Below are positions 33,596 to 44,461 of a stretch of DNA of 64,000 nt, piece by piece. Within the stretch, counting starts at the first letter, position 1, and every line of letters starts with the position of its first letter. Origin of the DNA: JAFGBM01 sp964610155. GTDB taxonomy: Bacteria; Actinomycetota; Actinomycetes; Actinomycetales; Demequinaceae. The stretch lies in the NCBI GenBank assembly GCA_964610155.1, contig CAZSUY010000008.1:49999-113998 (forward strand), in the 5' to 3' direction. Made by a program: the position numbers and the translations under genes. A model generated the notes under the pieces. The model saw only the letters and a program-made list of their open reading frames with translations, did not search any database and had not been told where the DNA came from.

Positions 33596-34042
33596 ATGAG
33601 CACCGTTCTCGTCCTCAATGGCCCCAACCTGGGGCGACTAGGCACCAGGGAACCAGAGAAATACGGCACCGCTACGCACGACGAGTTGGTGGCATTGGTG
33701 GGGGAGTGGGGCAAGGGGCTCGGAATTGAGGCTACGATCCGGCAATCGGATAGCGAGACGGATCTGGTTCATTGGATACACGAGGCCGTCGATTCGGGCT
33801 GGCATGTCATCATCAACCCCGCGGCTTTCACCCACTACTCATACGCCTTAAGGGACGCCTGCGCGTTGGTCACGGGAGCGGGCCTGATCCTGATCGAAGT
33901 GCACCTAACGAATACGGCCGCCCGGGAGGATTTCCGACAGGTGAGCGTCATCTCCGGGGTGGCCACGGGAACGATCGCGGGACTTGGCGTGGAGTCCTAC
34001 CACCTCGCCCTTGAAGCCGTCGCCTCCCGCACGGCTCCATAG
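33596..34042 (+). CDS. aroQ: type II 3-dehydroquinate dehydratase
   Basis: Third shikimate step: dehydrates 3-dehydroquinate to 3-dehydroshikimate, 148 aa, type II size. Motifs: VLNGPNLGRLGTREPEKYG with the lid Arg and the catalytic Tyr, RQSDSETDLVHWIHEA, IINPAAFTHYSYALRDA and EVHLTN. It lies 37 bp after aroB with its own TAGGCT box, so it may be transcribed separately as well as from the aro operon. Confidence 0.97.
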   Translation: MSTVLVLNGPNLGRLGTREPEKYGTATHDELVALVGEWGKGLGIEATIRQSDSETDLVHWIHEAVDSGWHVIINPAAFTHYSYALRDACALVTGAGLILIEVHLTNTAAREDFRQVSVISGVATGTIAGLGVESYHLALEAVASRTAP

Positions 34043-34073
34043 CAGCCCGCGGCTGCCTCGCCGTGGAGTCGGA

Positions 34074-34079
34074 TAGACT
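34074..34079 (+). promoter_or_regulatory. -10 box TAGACT for efp
   Basis: TAGACT predicts a start near 34086 and a leader of about 41 nt carrying a hairpin and the SD GAGGA (34116-34120). Confidence 0.45.
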
Positions 34080-34087
34080 GGTCGGCG

Positions 34088-34103
34088 GCCTCCCGCCGGA
34101 GGC
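34088..34103 (+). promoter_or_regulatory. hairpin at the 5' end of the efp leader
   Basis: GCCTCC-CGCC-GGAGGC, a perfect 6-bp stem. The 3' arm GGAGG could pose as a decoy SD. Might stabilise the mRNA 5' end. Confidence 0.4.
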
Positions 34104-34126
34104 TCGAACAGACGTGAGGACCTTTC

Positions 34127-34690
34127 GTGGCGACCAGCAATGAAATAAAAAATGGCTCAGTGCTCAACCTAGACGGCCAGTTGTGGACCGTAATCGAGTT
34201 TCAGCACGTCAAACCCGGTAAAGGTGGGGCATTCGTGAGGACCAAGCTCAAGAACGTCCTCTCAGGCAAGGTTGTCGACAAGACCTTCAACGCGGGGACC
34301 AAAGTGGAGTTCGAGACCGTCGACCGTCGGAACATGCAGTACCTGTACCACGATGGTCAAGACTTTGTCTTCATGGACCCTGACACCTTTGATCAGATCA
34401 CCATCCCGGCAGCGGTCGTTGGCGAGGCAGAGGGCTTCATGCTGGAGAACTCTACGGTGATGATCGCAATGCATGACGGGAATACCCTCTTCATCGAGTT
34501 GCCAGCTTCGGTCGTGCTTGAAATTACCTACACGGAACCGGGGCTACAAGGTGATCGGTCGACAGGGGGAACGAAGTCCGCAACCCTGGAGACGGGCCGC
34601 GAAATTCAGGTCCCCCTCTTCCTTGAGATCGGGACGAGGGTCAAGGTCGATACCCGTTCCGGCGGATACATCTCCCGCGTCAACGACTAG
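34127..34690 (+). CDS. efp: translation elongation factor P
   Basis: Binds the ribosome between P and E sites to relieve stalling at polyproline, 187 aa. KOW domain with the tip loop VKPGKGGAF, where Lys32 is the residue modified in some bacteria, then two OB domains ending in GGYISRVND. GTG start with SD GAGGA 6 nt upstream. The stop overlaps the nusB GTG by one base. Polyproline targets exist in this window, such as the PilT head. Confidence 0.97.
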   Translation: MATSNEIKNGSVLNLDGQLWTVIEFQHVKPGKGGAFVRTKLKNVLSGKVVDKTFNAGTKVEFETVDRRNMQYLYHDGQDFVFMDPDTFDQITIPAAVVGEAEGFMLENSTVMIAMHDGNTLFIELPASVVLEITYTEPGLQGDRSTGGTKSATLETGREIQVPLFLEIGTRVKVDTRSGGYISRVND

Positions 34691-35130
34691 TGTCCGCACG
34701 GAACAAAGCCCGCAAGCGTGCCCTCGACGTCCTCTTCGAGGCCGATCAGCGGCGCCTTTCCCTGGCGGAGGCACTCGAGAGCAGGATCGCATTCTCCGGG
34801 GCGGAGACGGCCCTTCCTGAGTACACGATCGAGATCGTTAGAGGCGTGATCGAGAGTGTGTCCGAACTCGACGAGGCCATTGCCGGGGCCTCGGAGGGTT
34901 GGGCCCTCGACCGCATGCCGGCGGTCGATAGGGCGATTCTTCGGGTCGCGGCGTGGGAGATTTTCCACAATGCCGAGATCGAGGTAGCCATTACCATCGA
35001 CGAGGCAGTTGGACTAGCGGCGAGCCTCAGCACAGAAGCTTCCGCATCCTTTGTGAACGGGGTACTAGGGACGATCGCACGCACCGGGCCGGGGGGCCAT
35101 GCCGTTTCGGCTGGCGATCCGGTAGAGTAA
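34690..35130 (+). CDS. nusB: transcription antitermination factor NusB
   Basis: RNA-binding partner of NusE in antitermination complexes, chiefly on rRNA operons, 146 aa. Blocks: ARNKARKRALDVLFEADQR, MPAVDRAILRVAAWEI, ITIDEAVGLAASLSTEASASFVNGVLG. The GTG start shares a base with the efp stop (TAGTG). Its last codons (GTA GAG TAA) contain the TAGAGT box of the pyrimidine operon. Confidence 0.96.
   Translation: MSARNKARKRALDVLFEADQRRLSLAEALESRIAFSGAETALPEYTIEIVRGVIESVSELDEAIAGASEGWALDRMPAVDRAILRVAAWEIFHNAEIEVAITIDEAVGLAASLSTEASASFVNGVLGTIARTGPGGHAVSAGDPVE
35123..35128 (+). promoter_or_regulatory. -10 box TAGAGT for the pyr operon
   Basis: The hexamer overlaps the last codons of nusB. A start near 35135 leaves a 50-nt leader that contains the PyrR hairpin. 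No clear -35. Confidence 0.45.
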
Positions 35131-35139
35131 GTCGCGCAG

Positions 35140-35177
35140 TCTCCTTTAAGATCCGTCCGGTGAGGCGGGGAAGGAGG
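35140..35177 (+). promoter_or_regulatory. PyrR-binding RNA hairpin covering the pyrR ribosome-binding site
   Basis: GTCCGGTGAGGC (35155-35166) matches RUCCNGNGAGGY, the core of the RNA consensus bound by PyrR. CTCCTT (35141-35146) is complementary to the SD AAGGAG (35171-35176), forming the base of the same hairpin. PyrR with UMP should therefore lock up the SD and repress translation, as described for mycobacteria. No terminator/antiterminator pair is present. Confidence 0.78.
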
Positions 35178-35184
35178 TAGCCAG

Positions 35185-35745
35185 GTGACTGGTGCCGTCA
35201 TGGGTGCGCCCGACATAACCCGGGCGCTCACGCGCATCGCCCACGAAATCCTCGAACGCAACGGTGGCTCTTACGGCATCGTATTGCTGGGCATCCCCAC
35301 GCGAGGCCTTCCACTCGCGCGACGTCTTGCGGCTCAGATCTCCTCGGTCGAGCCCGATTTCGACGTCGAACGATGCACGGGGGGTATTGACATCACGATG
35401 TACCGCGACGATCTTCATCGTCAACCGACCCGAAGCATCGGGGCGACGACGCTCCCACCGGCGGGCATCGATGGGGAGACTGTCGTCCTGGTCGACGATG
35501 TCTTCCACACCGGCAGGACCGTCCGGGCTGCCCTCGACGCCATCAAGGACCTCGGACGCCCGAAAACAGTTCAACTTGCGGTCCTGGTCGACCGCGGGCA
35601 TCGGGAACTTCCCATTCGGGCGGACTTCGTAGGCAAGAACCTGCCGACCTCAAGGGCGGAACGGGTCAGGGTTCTTGTTGAGGAGTTTGACGGGGAGGAC
35701 GGCGTATACATCGACCGGGTAGAGGACTCGGACGGTGCCGCGTGA
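35185..35745 (+). CDS. pyrR: PyrR, pyr operon RNA-binding regulator / uracil phosphoribosyltransferase
   Basis: Senses UMP/UTP against PRPP and binds pyr mRNA leaders; also has UPRTase activity in characterised members. 186 aa. The PRPP loop is VVLVDDVFHTGRTVRAALD near residues 92-110; ILLGIPTRGLPLARRLA carries the flexible-hood Arg region; LPIRADFVGKNLPTS is the C-terminal block. GTG start with SD AAGGAGG 7 nt upstream, inside the PyrR hairpin. GTGA overlap with pyrB. Confidence 0.96.
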   Translation: MTGAVMGAPDITRALTRIAHEILERNGGSYGIVLLGIPTRGLPLARRLAAQISSVEPDFDVERCTGGIDITMYRDDLHRQPTRSIGATTLPPAGIDGETVVLVDDVFHTGRTVRAALDAIKDLGRPKTVQLAVLVDRGHRELPIRADFVGKNLPTSRAERVRVLVEEFDGEDGVYIDRVEDSDGAA

Positions 35746-36698
35746 AGCACCTCCTCTCTACGGCGGATCTCTCCAGGGACGAGGCGTTGCTCATTTTGGA
35801 TACAGCCGCGGAGATGGCGAAGACCCAGGAGAGGGAGGTCCGCAAACTTCCGACGCTCCGGGGCAAGACCGTAGTCAACCTGTTCTTCGAGGATTCTACA
35901 AGGACGCGGATCTCCTTCGAGGTGGCCGCCAAACGCCTCTCGGCCGACGTCATCAACTTTTCCGCGCGGGGCTCGAGCGTATCCAAGGGGGAGTCCCTCA
36001 AAGACACAGCCCTGACTCTTGAGGCGATGGGCTCCGACGGGATCGTCATCCGCCACTCGGCCTCGGGAGCAGCCGAGCGCCTCGCTACGTCCGGTTGGAT
36101 CAAGGGAAGCGTGATCAATGCCGGGGACGGCACCCATCAACACCCGACCCAGGCCCTCCTCGATGCATACACGATCCGTCACCACCTGAGCGACCGAACG
36201 GAAGGCGATGCCTTCGAAGGGCTGACGGTCGCGATTGTCGGGGACGTCCTCCACTCGAGGGTAGCCAGATCGAACGTCGATCTCCTTACCTCGCTAGGGG
36301 CCTCCGTCGTGCTCGTCGCATCACCGACACTCGTGCCCATCGGTGCAGAGACCTGGCCGGCTCGGGTGGTTCACACCATCGACGAGGCCCTGGACTCGTT
36401 CGACATCGATGCGCTGATGATGCTCAGGATTCAGTTGGAGCGCATGTCGGGTGGGAGTGTGGCCTTCTTCCCAAGCCCCGCGGAGTATTCGCGGCTGCTC
36501 GGCCTCGACGCCGCGAGATTGGCCAGGCTGCCTTCCCACGCGATCATCATGCACCCAGGGCCGATGAACAGGGGCCTTGAGATTAGTGCGGAGGCGGCCG
36601 ATTCGCCTCAGTCCGTCATCGTCGAACAGGTGTCGAATGGGGTCGCCGTCCGGATGGCGGTCCTGTACTTGCTGCTAGCTGGAGAGGTGGAATCGTGA
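35742..36698 (+). CDS. pyrB: aspartate carbamoyltransferase catalytic chain
   Basis: Condenses carbamoyl phosphate with aspartate, the first committed pyrimidine step, 318 aa. Carbamoyl-phosphate loop FFEDSTRTRISFE near residues 49-61, HPTQALLDAYT near 132, and HPGPMNRGLEI near the C-terminus. No regulatory chain (pyrI) gene is present. GTGA overlaps at both ends tie it to pyrR and pyrC. Confidence 0.97.
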   Translation: MKHLLSTADLSRDEALLILDTAAEMAKTQEREVRKLPTLRGKTVVNLFFEDSTRTRISFEVAAKRLSADVINFSARGSSVSKGESLKDTALTLEAMGSDGIVIRHSASGAAERLATSGWIKGSVINAGDGTHQHPTQALLDAYTIRHHLSDRTEGDAFEGLTVAIVGDVLHSRVARSNVDLLTSLGASVVLVASPTLVPIGAETWPARVVHTIDEALDSFDIDALMMLRIQLERMSGGSVAFFPSPAEYSRLLGLDAARLARLPSHAIIMHPGPMNRGLEISAEAADSPQSVIVEQVSNGVAVRMAVLYLLLAGEVES

Positions 36699-37996
36699 CC
36701 AAGCCGATCGTCATCACAGGGGTGTCGCTCTACGGAGAGACCACCGCCGACCTCGTGATCGCCCAGGGTGAGATCGCGTCGCTCTCCGCGTCCGACGCCC
36801 CTTCCGGTGCCAACAAGATGGATGGAAGCGGACTAGTCGCTCTTCCCGGGCTTGTCGATCCCCATACTCACCTGAGGGAGCCCGGCCGCGAAGACGCGGA
36901 GACGATCGAAACGGGGTCGCGATCGGCGGCGGCGGGGGGATACGTCGCCGTCCACGCCATGGCGAACACGACTCCGGTTGCGGACACTGCGGGCGTGGTC
37001 GAACAGGTCTGGCGCCGGGGGCGCGAGGTTGGCCTCGTCGATGTCTTCCCCCTGGGAGCCGTGACGGTTGGGCTCGGGGGAGAGAGGCTCGCGGAACTTG
37101 GCGCCATGGCCCAGTCCCTTGCGCATGTCCGCATGTTCAGCGACGACGGGATGTGTGTGAGTGACCCGAGCCTCATGCGTCGGGCTCTTGAATATGTCAA
37201 GACCTTCGATGGCATCATCGCCCAGCACGCTCAGGATCCCCGCTTGACGGAGGGCTCCCAAATGCATGAGGGGGTGGTGTCGGCGAGTCTCGGCCTGGCG
37301 GGTTGGCCCGCCGTCGCAGAGGAAAGCATTATCGCCCGCGACATCCTCCTCGCCGAGCATGTCGACTCGCGCATTCACGTTCTCCACCTCTCGACCGCCC
37401 GCTCCGTTGACATCGTTCGGTGGGGGAAATCCCGGGGCGTCAAGGTGACGGCCGAGGCGACCCCCCACCACATCCTTCTGACGGACGAGTCGGCGCGGGG
37501 TTATGACGCCCGCTTCAAGGTCAACCCTCCATTACGCCCCGAATCCGACGTTGAGGCCGTCAGGGCAGGCCTGGTCGACGGAACGATCGACGTCATCGGG
37601 ACCGACCACGCACCCCATCCGGACGAGGACAAGGATGGAGAGTGGGCGTCTTCGGCATTCGGAATGATTGGGTTGGAGACGTCTCTTGGGGTCGTCCAAA
37701 AGACGATGGTCGACACGGGTCGCCTGACCTGGAGGGACGTCGCGAGACTCATGTCGGAGGCGCCTGCAAGGCTCTGTCAGTTTGACGGTCATGGGAGGCC
37801 GCTCGCCGTGGGGGAGCCGGCAAACGTTACCCTTATCGATCCCAAACGCCCTTGGATCGTTGATCCTCGTGGGACGGCAAGCAGGAGTCACAACTCACCG
37901 TTCGGGGGAATCGAGATGCCCGGGACGGTTGTCGCGACGATTCTCCGCGGCACGATGACGCACATCCACGAGGCCCTGGGGGGGGCGGGGAAGTGA
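36695..37996 (+). CDS. pyrC: dihydroorotase
   Basis: Zinc enzyme that cyclises carbamoyl aspartate to dihydroorotate, 433 aa, class I (long) type. Metal ligands: DPHTHLREPG near residue 54, then IAQHAQD, HVLHLSTA and GTDHAPHPDEDK. C-terminal NSPFGG block is conserved. GTG start within a GTGA overlap after pyrB; GTGA again with carA. Confidence 0.97.
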   Translation: MTKPIVITGVSLYGETTADLVIAQGEIASLSASDAPSGANKMDGSGLVALPGLVDPHTHLREPGREDAETIETGSRSAAAGGYVAVHAMANTTPVADTAGVVEQVWRRGREVGLVDVFPLGAVTVGLGGERLAELGAMAQSLAHVRMFSDDGMCVSDPSLMRRALEYVKTFDGIIAQHAQDPRLTEGSQMHEGVVSASLGLAGWPAVAEESIIARDILLAEHVDSRIHVLHLSTARSVDIVRWGKSRGVKVTAEATPHHILLTDESARGYDARFKVNPPLRPESDVEAVRAGLVDGTIDVIGTDHAPHPDEDKDGEWASSAFGMIGLETSLGVVQKTMVDTGRLTWRDVARLMSEAPARLCQFDGHGRPLAVGEPANVTLIDPKRPWIVDPRGTASRSHNSPFGGIEMPGTVVATILRGTMTHIHEALGGAGK

Positions 37997-39128
37997 CGGC
38001 AAGGGAGAAGGCTGTCCTCGTCCTCGAGGATGGCCGACACTTCGAGGGACTCCCGTACGGAGCGGTAGGTGAGACGACCGGTGAGATCGTCTTTTCCACC
38101 GGGATGACCGGATACCAGGAGACGTTGACGGATCCGTCCTACCACCGGCAGATCGTCGTCATGACTGCGCCGCACATCGGCAACACCGGGATGAATGACG
38201 AGGACCAGGAATCCAGCCGCATCCAGGTAGCCGGTTACGTCGTACGCGATCCTGCGCGCGTTCCGTCGAATTGGCGGTCGCGGCGAAGCCTGGGCGACGA
38301 CCTTGTGGCGCAGGGCATCGTCGGCATTTCTACGATTGACACCAGGCAACTCGTGAGGATCCTCAGGAGCGCGGGTGTCATGCGGGCGGGAGTCTTCTCG
38401 GGGGATCGACTAGCCCCGACCGAGGAGCTTGTCGAACGAGTCCGGGCGAGCGAACCAATGACCGGTGCGCATCTTGCGGATGCCGTCTCGACGCCAAACG
38501 AGTACGTCATCGAGCCGCCGGATGGGACGCCCGTCAGCGCGCACGTAGTCGCGGTTGACCTTGGAATCAAGGGTATGACTCCCACGCTGATGGCCAGGCG
38601 GGGGATTAGGGTAACCGTGGTTCCATCGACCGTCACGACCGACGAGATCCTCAAGAAGAAACCCGACGGGGTGTTCTTTTCCAACGGGCCTGGTGATCCT
38701 GCGGTCGCCGATCATCAGGTGGACGTCCTCAGGCAGATTCTTGCCGCGAAGATACCGGTCTTCGGCATCTGCTTCGGCAATCAAATCCTGGGGCGCGCGC
38801 TCGGCTTCGACACATACAAGCTCAAGTTCGGCCACAGGGGAATCAACCAGCCGGTCTTGGACAGGACGACTGGCAAGGTGGAGATCACGGCCCATAACCA
38901 TGGCTTTGCCGTCGATGCGCCCTTGGAGGGCGAGGTTGAGGCACCTCATGGTGGGTTCGGGCGGGTCAGGGTCAGTCACGTATGCCTCAACGACGATGTG
39001 GTCGAGGGGCTCGAGTGCCTCGACCTTCCGGCATTCGGGGTGCAGTACCACCCCGAGGCGGCCGCTGGGCCACACGATGCCCAGTACCTCTTCGATCGAT
39101 TCCTCGCCGTCATGGAAGAGGCCCGCTG

Positions 39129-39129
<1 letters not shown>
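37993..39129 (+). CDS. carA: carbamoyl-phosphate synthase small subunit
   Basis: Glutaminase subunit supplying ammonia to CarB, 378 aa. N-terminal block VFSTGMTGYQETLTDPSY; class I amidotransferase domain with FSNGPGDPAVADHQ, the nucleophile Cys in GICFGNQILGRALG, GHRGINQPV and the His-Glu pair in QYHPEAAAGPHD. The loop reads CFGNQ rather than the common CLGHQ, which I believe is usual in actinobacteria. Stop and carB start share one base (TGATG). Confidence 0.97.
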
Positions 39130-42428
<3,299 letters not shown>

Positions 42429-42430
42429 CC

Positions 42431-43276
42431 ATGAGATTCGGACAACAGCTCGCTTTGGCGATGGATGAGTTTGGACCGCTCAGTGTAGGCGTCGATCCCA
42501 GCCCGGAGATGCTCGGACACTGGGGTCTCCCCGATAGCGCCGAGGGTGTGCTGACCTTTGGCCAGGCGGTCATCGAGGCATGCGACCGATCGGCAGCGGC
42601 GGTGAAGATTCAGATTGCCTTTTTCGAGCGTCACGGGGCGCGGGGTATCGCTGCCCTCGAACAAGTTCTTGCCGCAGCAAAGGGCTACAACCTCATCACC
42701 ATCATGGATGCGAAGCGAGGCGACATCGATTCGACCATGTCCGGATATGCCGATGCCTACCTGAAGCCAGGGGCGCCCCTAGAGGTCGATGCCATGACCC
42801 TCTCTCCGTACCTAGGGTTCGGGTCACTGGAACCGGCCCTAAACTTAGCGGCTCAGAATGGCAAGGGCGCGTTCGTGCTGTGCTTGACCTCGAATCCCGA
42901 AGGGGCGTCTATCCAACATTCCCGAGATGCGCACGGGGTCGCGGTCGCCGCATCAATCGCAGCCGCCGCGAGTCAATGGAATCAGGGGGTCGTCCCCATG
43001 GGTGACGTCGGGCTCGTAATCGGGGCCACGACCGGCGACGCCGTCCGATCCCTTCCTCTTTCCCTCACCGGGGTGAATGGCCCATTGCTGTCCCCCGGTA
43101 TCGGCGCGCAAGGGGCTGGTCCCGAACAACTCATTCAGGTATTCGGGACCGCAACCCGGAACGTGCTCGCGCACCAGAGCAGGGCAGTTCTGCACGCCGG
43201 CCCCTTCGTGGAGAAGCTTAGGGGGGCGATCCGGGCGGCAGCGGGGGAGGCCCAGTTTGCCTTGAGGGGCGAATGA
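42431..43276 (+). CDS. pyrF: orotidine 5'-phosphate decarboxylase (type 2)
   Basis: Last step to UMP, 281 aa, the longer actinobacterial/proteobacterial type 2 family. Substrate blocks LSVGVDPSPEMLGHWG and the catalytic DAKRGDIDSTM; also VKIQIAFFERHG and LSPGIGAQGA. No pyrD or pyrE lies in the operon; they must be elsewhere. ATGA overlap with mihF. Confidence 0.96.
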   Translation: MRFGQQLALAMDEFGPLSVGVDPSPEMLGHWGLPDSAEGVLTFGQAVIEACDRSAAAVKIQIAFFERHGARGIAALEQVLAAAKGYNLITIMDAKRGDIDSTMSGYADAYLKPGAPLEVDAMTLSPYLGFGSLEPALNLAAQNGKGAFVLCLTSNPEGASIQHSRDAHGVAVAASIAAAASQWNQGVVPMGDVGLVIGATTGDAVRSLPLSLTGVNGPLLSPGIGAQGAGPEQLIQVFGTATRNVLAHQSRAVLHAGPFVEKLRGAIRAAAGEAQFALRGE

Positions 43277-43599
43277 CTGGGAGGCAGAGGGTCCCTCCCC
43301 TGACCGCCGAACAGCGGAGGGAGGCCCTGAAGAAGGCGACCTCGGTTCGGATGGCCCGGAGGGAATTTAAAGATGAGGTGGCGGGGGGAAGGCACGGGAT
43401 CGCTGGGGCGATCGCGCTGGCGAAGGCCGATGAGATCCTTGCCGGAATCAAGGCCACTGACCTGCTGGCGAGCCTGCCTGGCGTCGGGCCGAAGCGCGTG
43501 GCCATGCTCATGACTGAGGCGGGGATTGCGCCATCCCGTCGGATCCGAGGACTCGGGGAGCATCAGGTTGCCGCGCTGATCGCGAGGCTCGCTCCATGA
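43273..43599 (+). CDS. mihF: actinobacterial integration host factor mIHF
   Basis: Small nucleoid-associated DNA-binding protein specific to Actinomycetota, 108 aa. Basic N-terminal helix (LTAEQRREALKKATSVRMARREFKD region) followed by the helix-two-turn-helix core with LASLPGVGPKRVAMLM and RRIRGLGEHQVAALI. Sits between pyrF and gmk with ATGA overlaps on both sides, exactly the place of mihF in mycobacteria and streptomycetes. Strong lineage marker. Confidence 0.95.
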   Translation: MTGRQRVPPLTAEQRREALKKATSVRMARREFKDEVAGGRHGIAGAIALAKADEILAGIKATDLLASLPGVGPKRVAMLMTEAGIAPSRRIRGLGEHQVAALIARLAP

Positions 43600-44147
43600 C
43601 ACGGCTAACCGTATTGGCCGGCCCAACGGCCGTCGGGAAGGACACGATCATTCAGCGACTCGTGGAGCGTTATCGAGACGTGTGGGTATCGATATCGGTC
43701 ACCACCCGACCACGGAGGCCCGGGGAGGTCGACGGCATCGACTACGACTTCGTGAGCGAGGAGGAGTTCTCAAGGATGGTCGAGGATGGCGAGTTCCTGG
43801 AGTGGGCGACCGTTCATGGGACCCATCGTTATGGAACACCCCGACGGCCGGTCGAGGAGCGCCTCAGCGCGGGAATCCCCAGCATTCTAGAACTAGATCT
43901 CGCTGGCGCTCGCCAGATTAGGGAATCGATGCCGGAGGCTCTCTTGCTCTTCATCGTCCCGCCGTCGTGGGAAGAACTGGTGAGGCGGCTGGATTGCAGA
44001 GATACGGAGGACGAAGAGGAGAGGGCGCGTCGTCTTTCCACGGCACGGATAGAGATGGAAGCCACCGACGAGTTTGACGCAGTCATCGTGAACGACGACC
44101 TGGACGAGGTCGTCGAACGGGTGCACGCCCTGGTAGTTGGCGGGTAG
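43596..44147 (+). CDS. gmk: guanylate kinase
   Basis: Phosphorylates GMP to GDP, 183 aa. GMP-binding blocks ISVTTRPRRPGEVDGIDYDFV and GEFLEWATVHGTHRYGTP; also LELDLAGARQI. The P-loop reads GPTAVGKDT, where most guanylate kinases have Ser/Thr after Lys; Asp here followed by Thr is unusual. ATGA overlap with mihF. Its stop codon TAG begins a TAGACT box that may drive rpoZ. Confidence 0.95.
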   Translation: MTRLTVLAGPTAVGKDTIIQRLVERYRDVWVSISVTTRPRRPGEVDGIDYDFVSEEEFSRMVEDGEFLEWATVHGTHRYGTPRRPVEERLSAGIPSILELDLAGARQIRESMPEALLLFIVPPSWEELVRRLDCRDTEDEEERARRLSTARIEMEATDEFDAVIVNDDLDEVVERVHALVVGG

Positions 44148-44150
44148 ACT
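44145..44150 (+). promoter_or_regulatory. -10 box TAGACT overlapping gmk stop, for rpoZ
   Basis: TAG is the gmk stop. Predicted start near 44157, giving a leader of 21-36 nt with SD GGAAGGG (44180-44186) if translation starts at GTG 44193. Confidence 0.45.
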
Positions 44151-44177
44151 GGGGGCCGCTTCCGGGCGCTCGCTCGG

Positions 44178-44459
44178 ATGGAAGGGATGGATGTGTCCGG
44201 AACCGTCGCCATGCCTGAGGGAATCACCAACCCTCCGATCGACGAATTGCTCTCGAAGGTGGACTCGAAGTACGCCCTCGTGATCTACGGCTCCAAGCGA
44301 GCGCGCCAGATCAACTCCTACTACGAGGCGCTCGGGGAGGGTCACTTCGAGAACGTTGGACCTCTCGTTGAGGCAGACTCAACGGACAAGCCCCTGTCGG
44401 TAGCCCTTCGCGAGATTAACGCCAGTGGCCTGCTCAAGCTAACGGACCTCAACGAGTAG
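44178..44459 (+). CDS. rpoZ: RNA polymerase omega subunit
   Basis: Assembly/stability subunit of RNA polymerase, up to 93 aa. Actinobacterial omega signature: GITNPPIDELLSKVDSKYA, then IYGSKRARQINSYY and GEGHFENVGPLVE. Start is ambiguous: ATG 44178 is the longest, but SD GGAAGGG sits 6 nt before GTG 44193, which would give MSGTVAMPEG, the usual family head. I favour GTG 44193 biologically and report the longest frame. gmk-rpoZ-coaBC-metK is the standard actinobacterial order. Confidence 0.95.
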   Translation: MEGMDVSGTVAMPEGITNPPIDELLSKVDSKYALVIYGSKRARQINSYYEALGEGHFENVGPLVEADSTDKPLSVALREINASGLLKLTDLNE

Positions 44460-44461
44460 AC

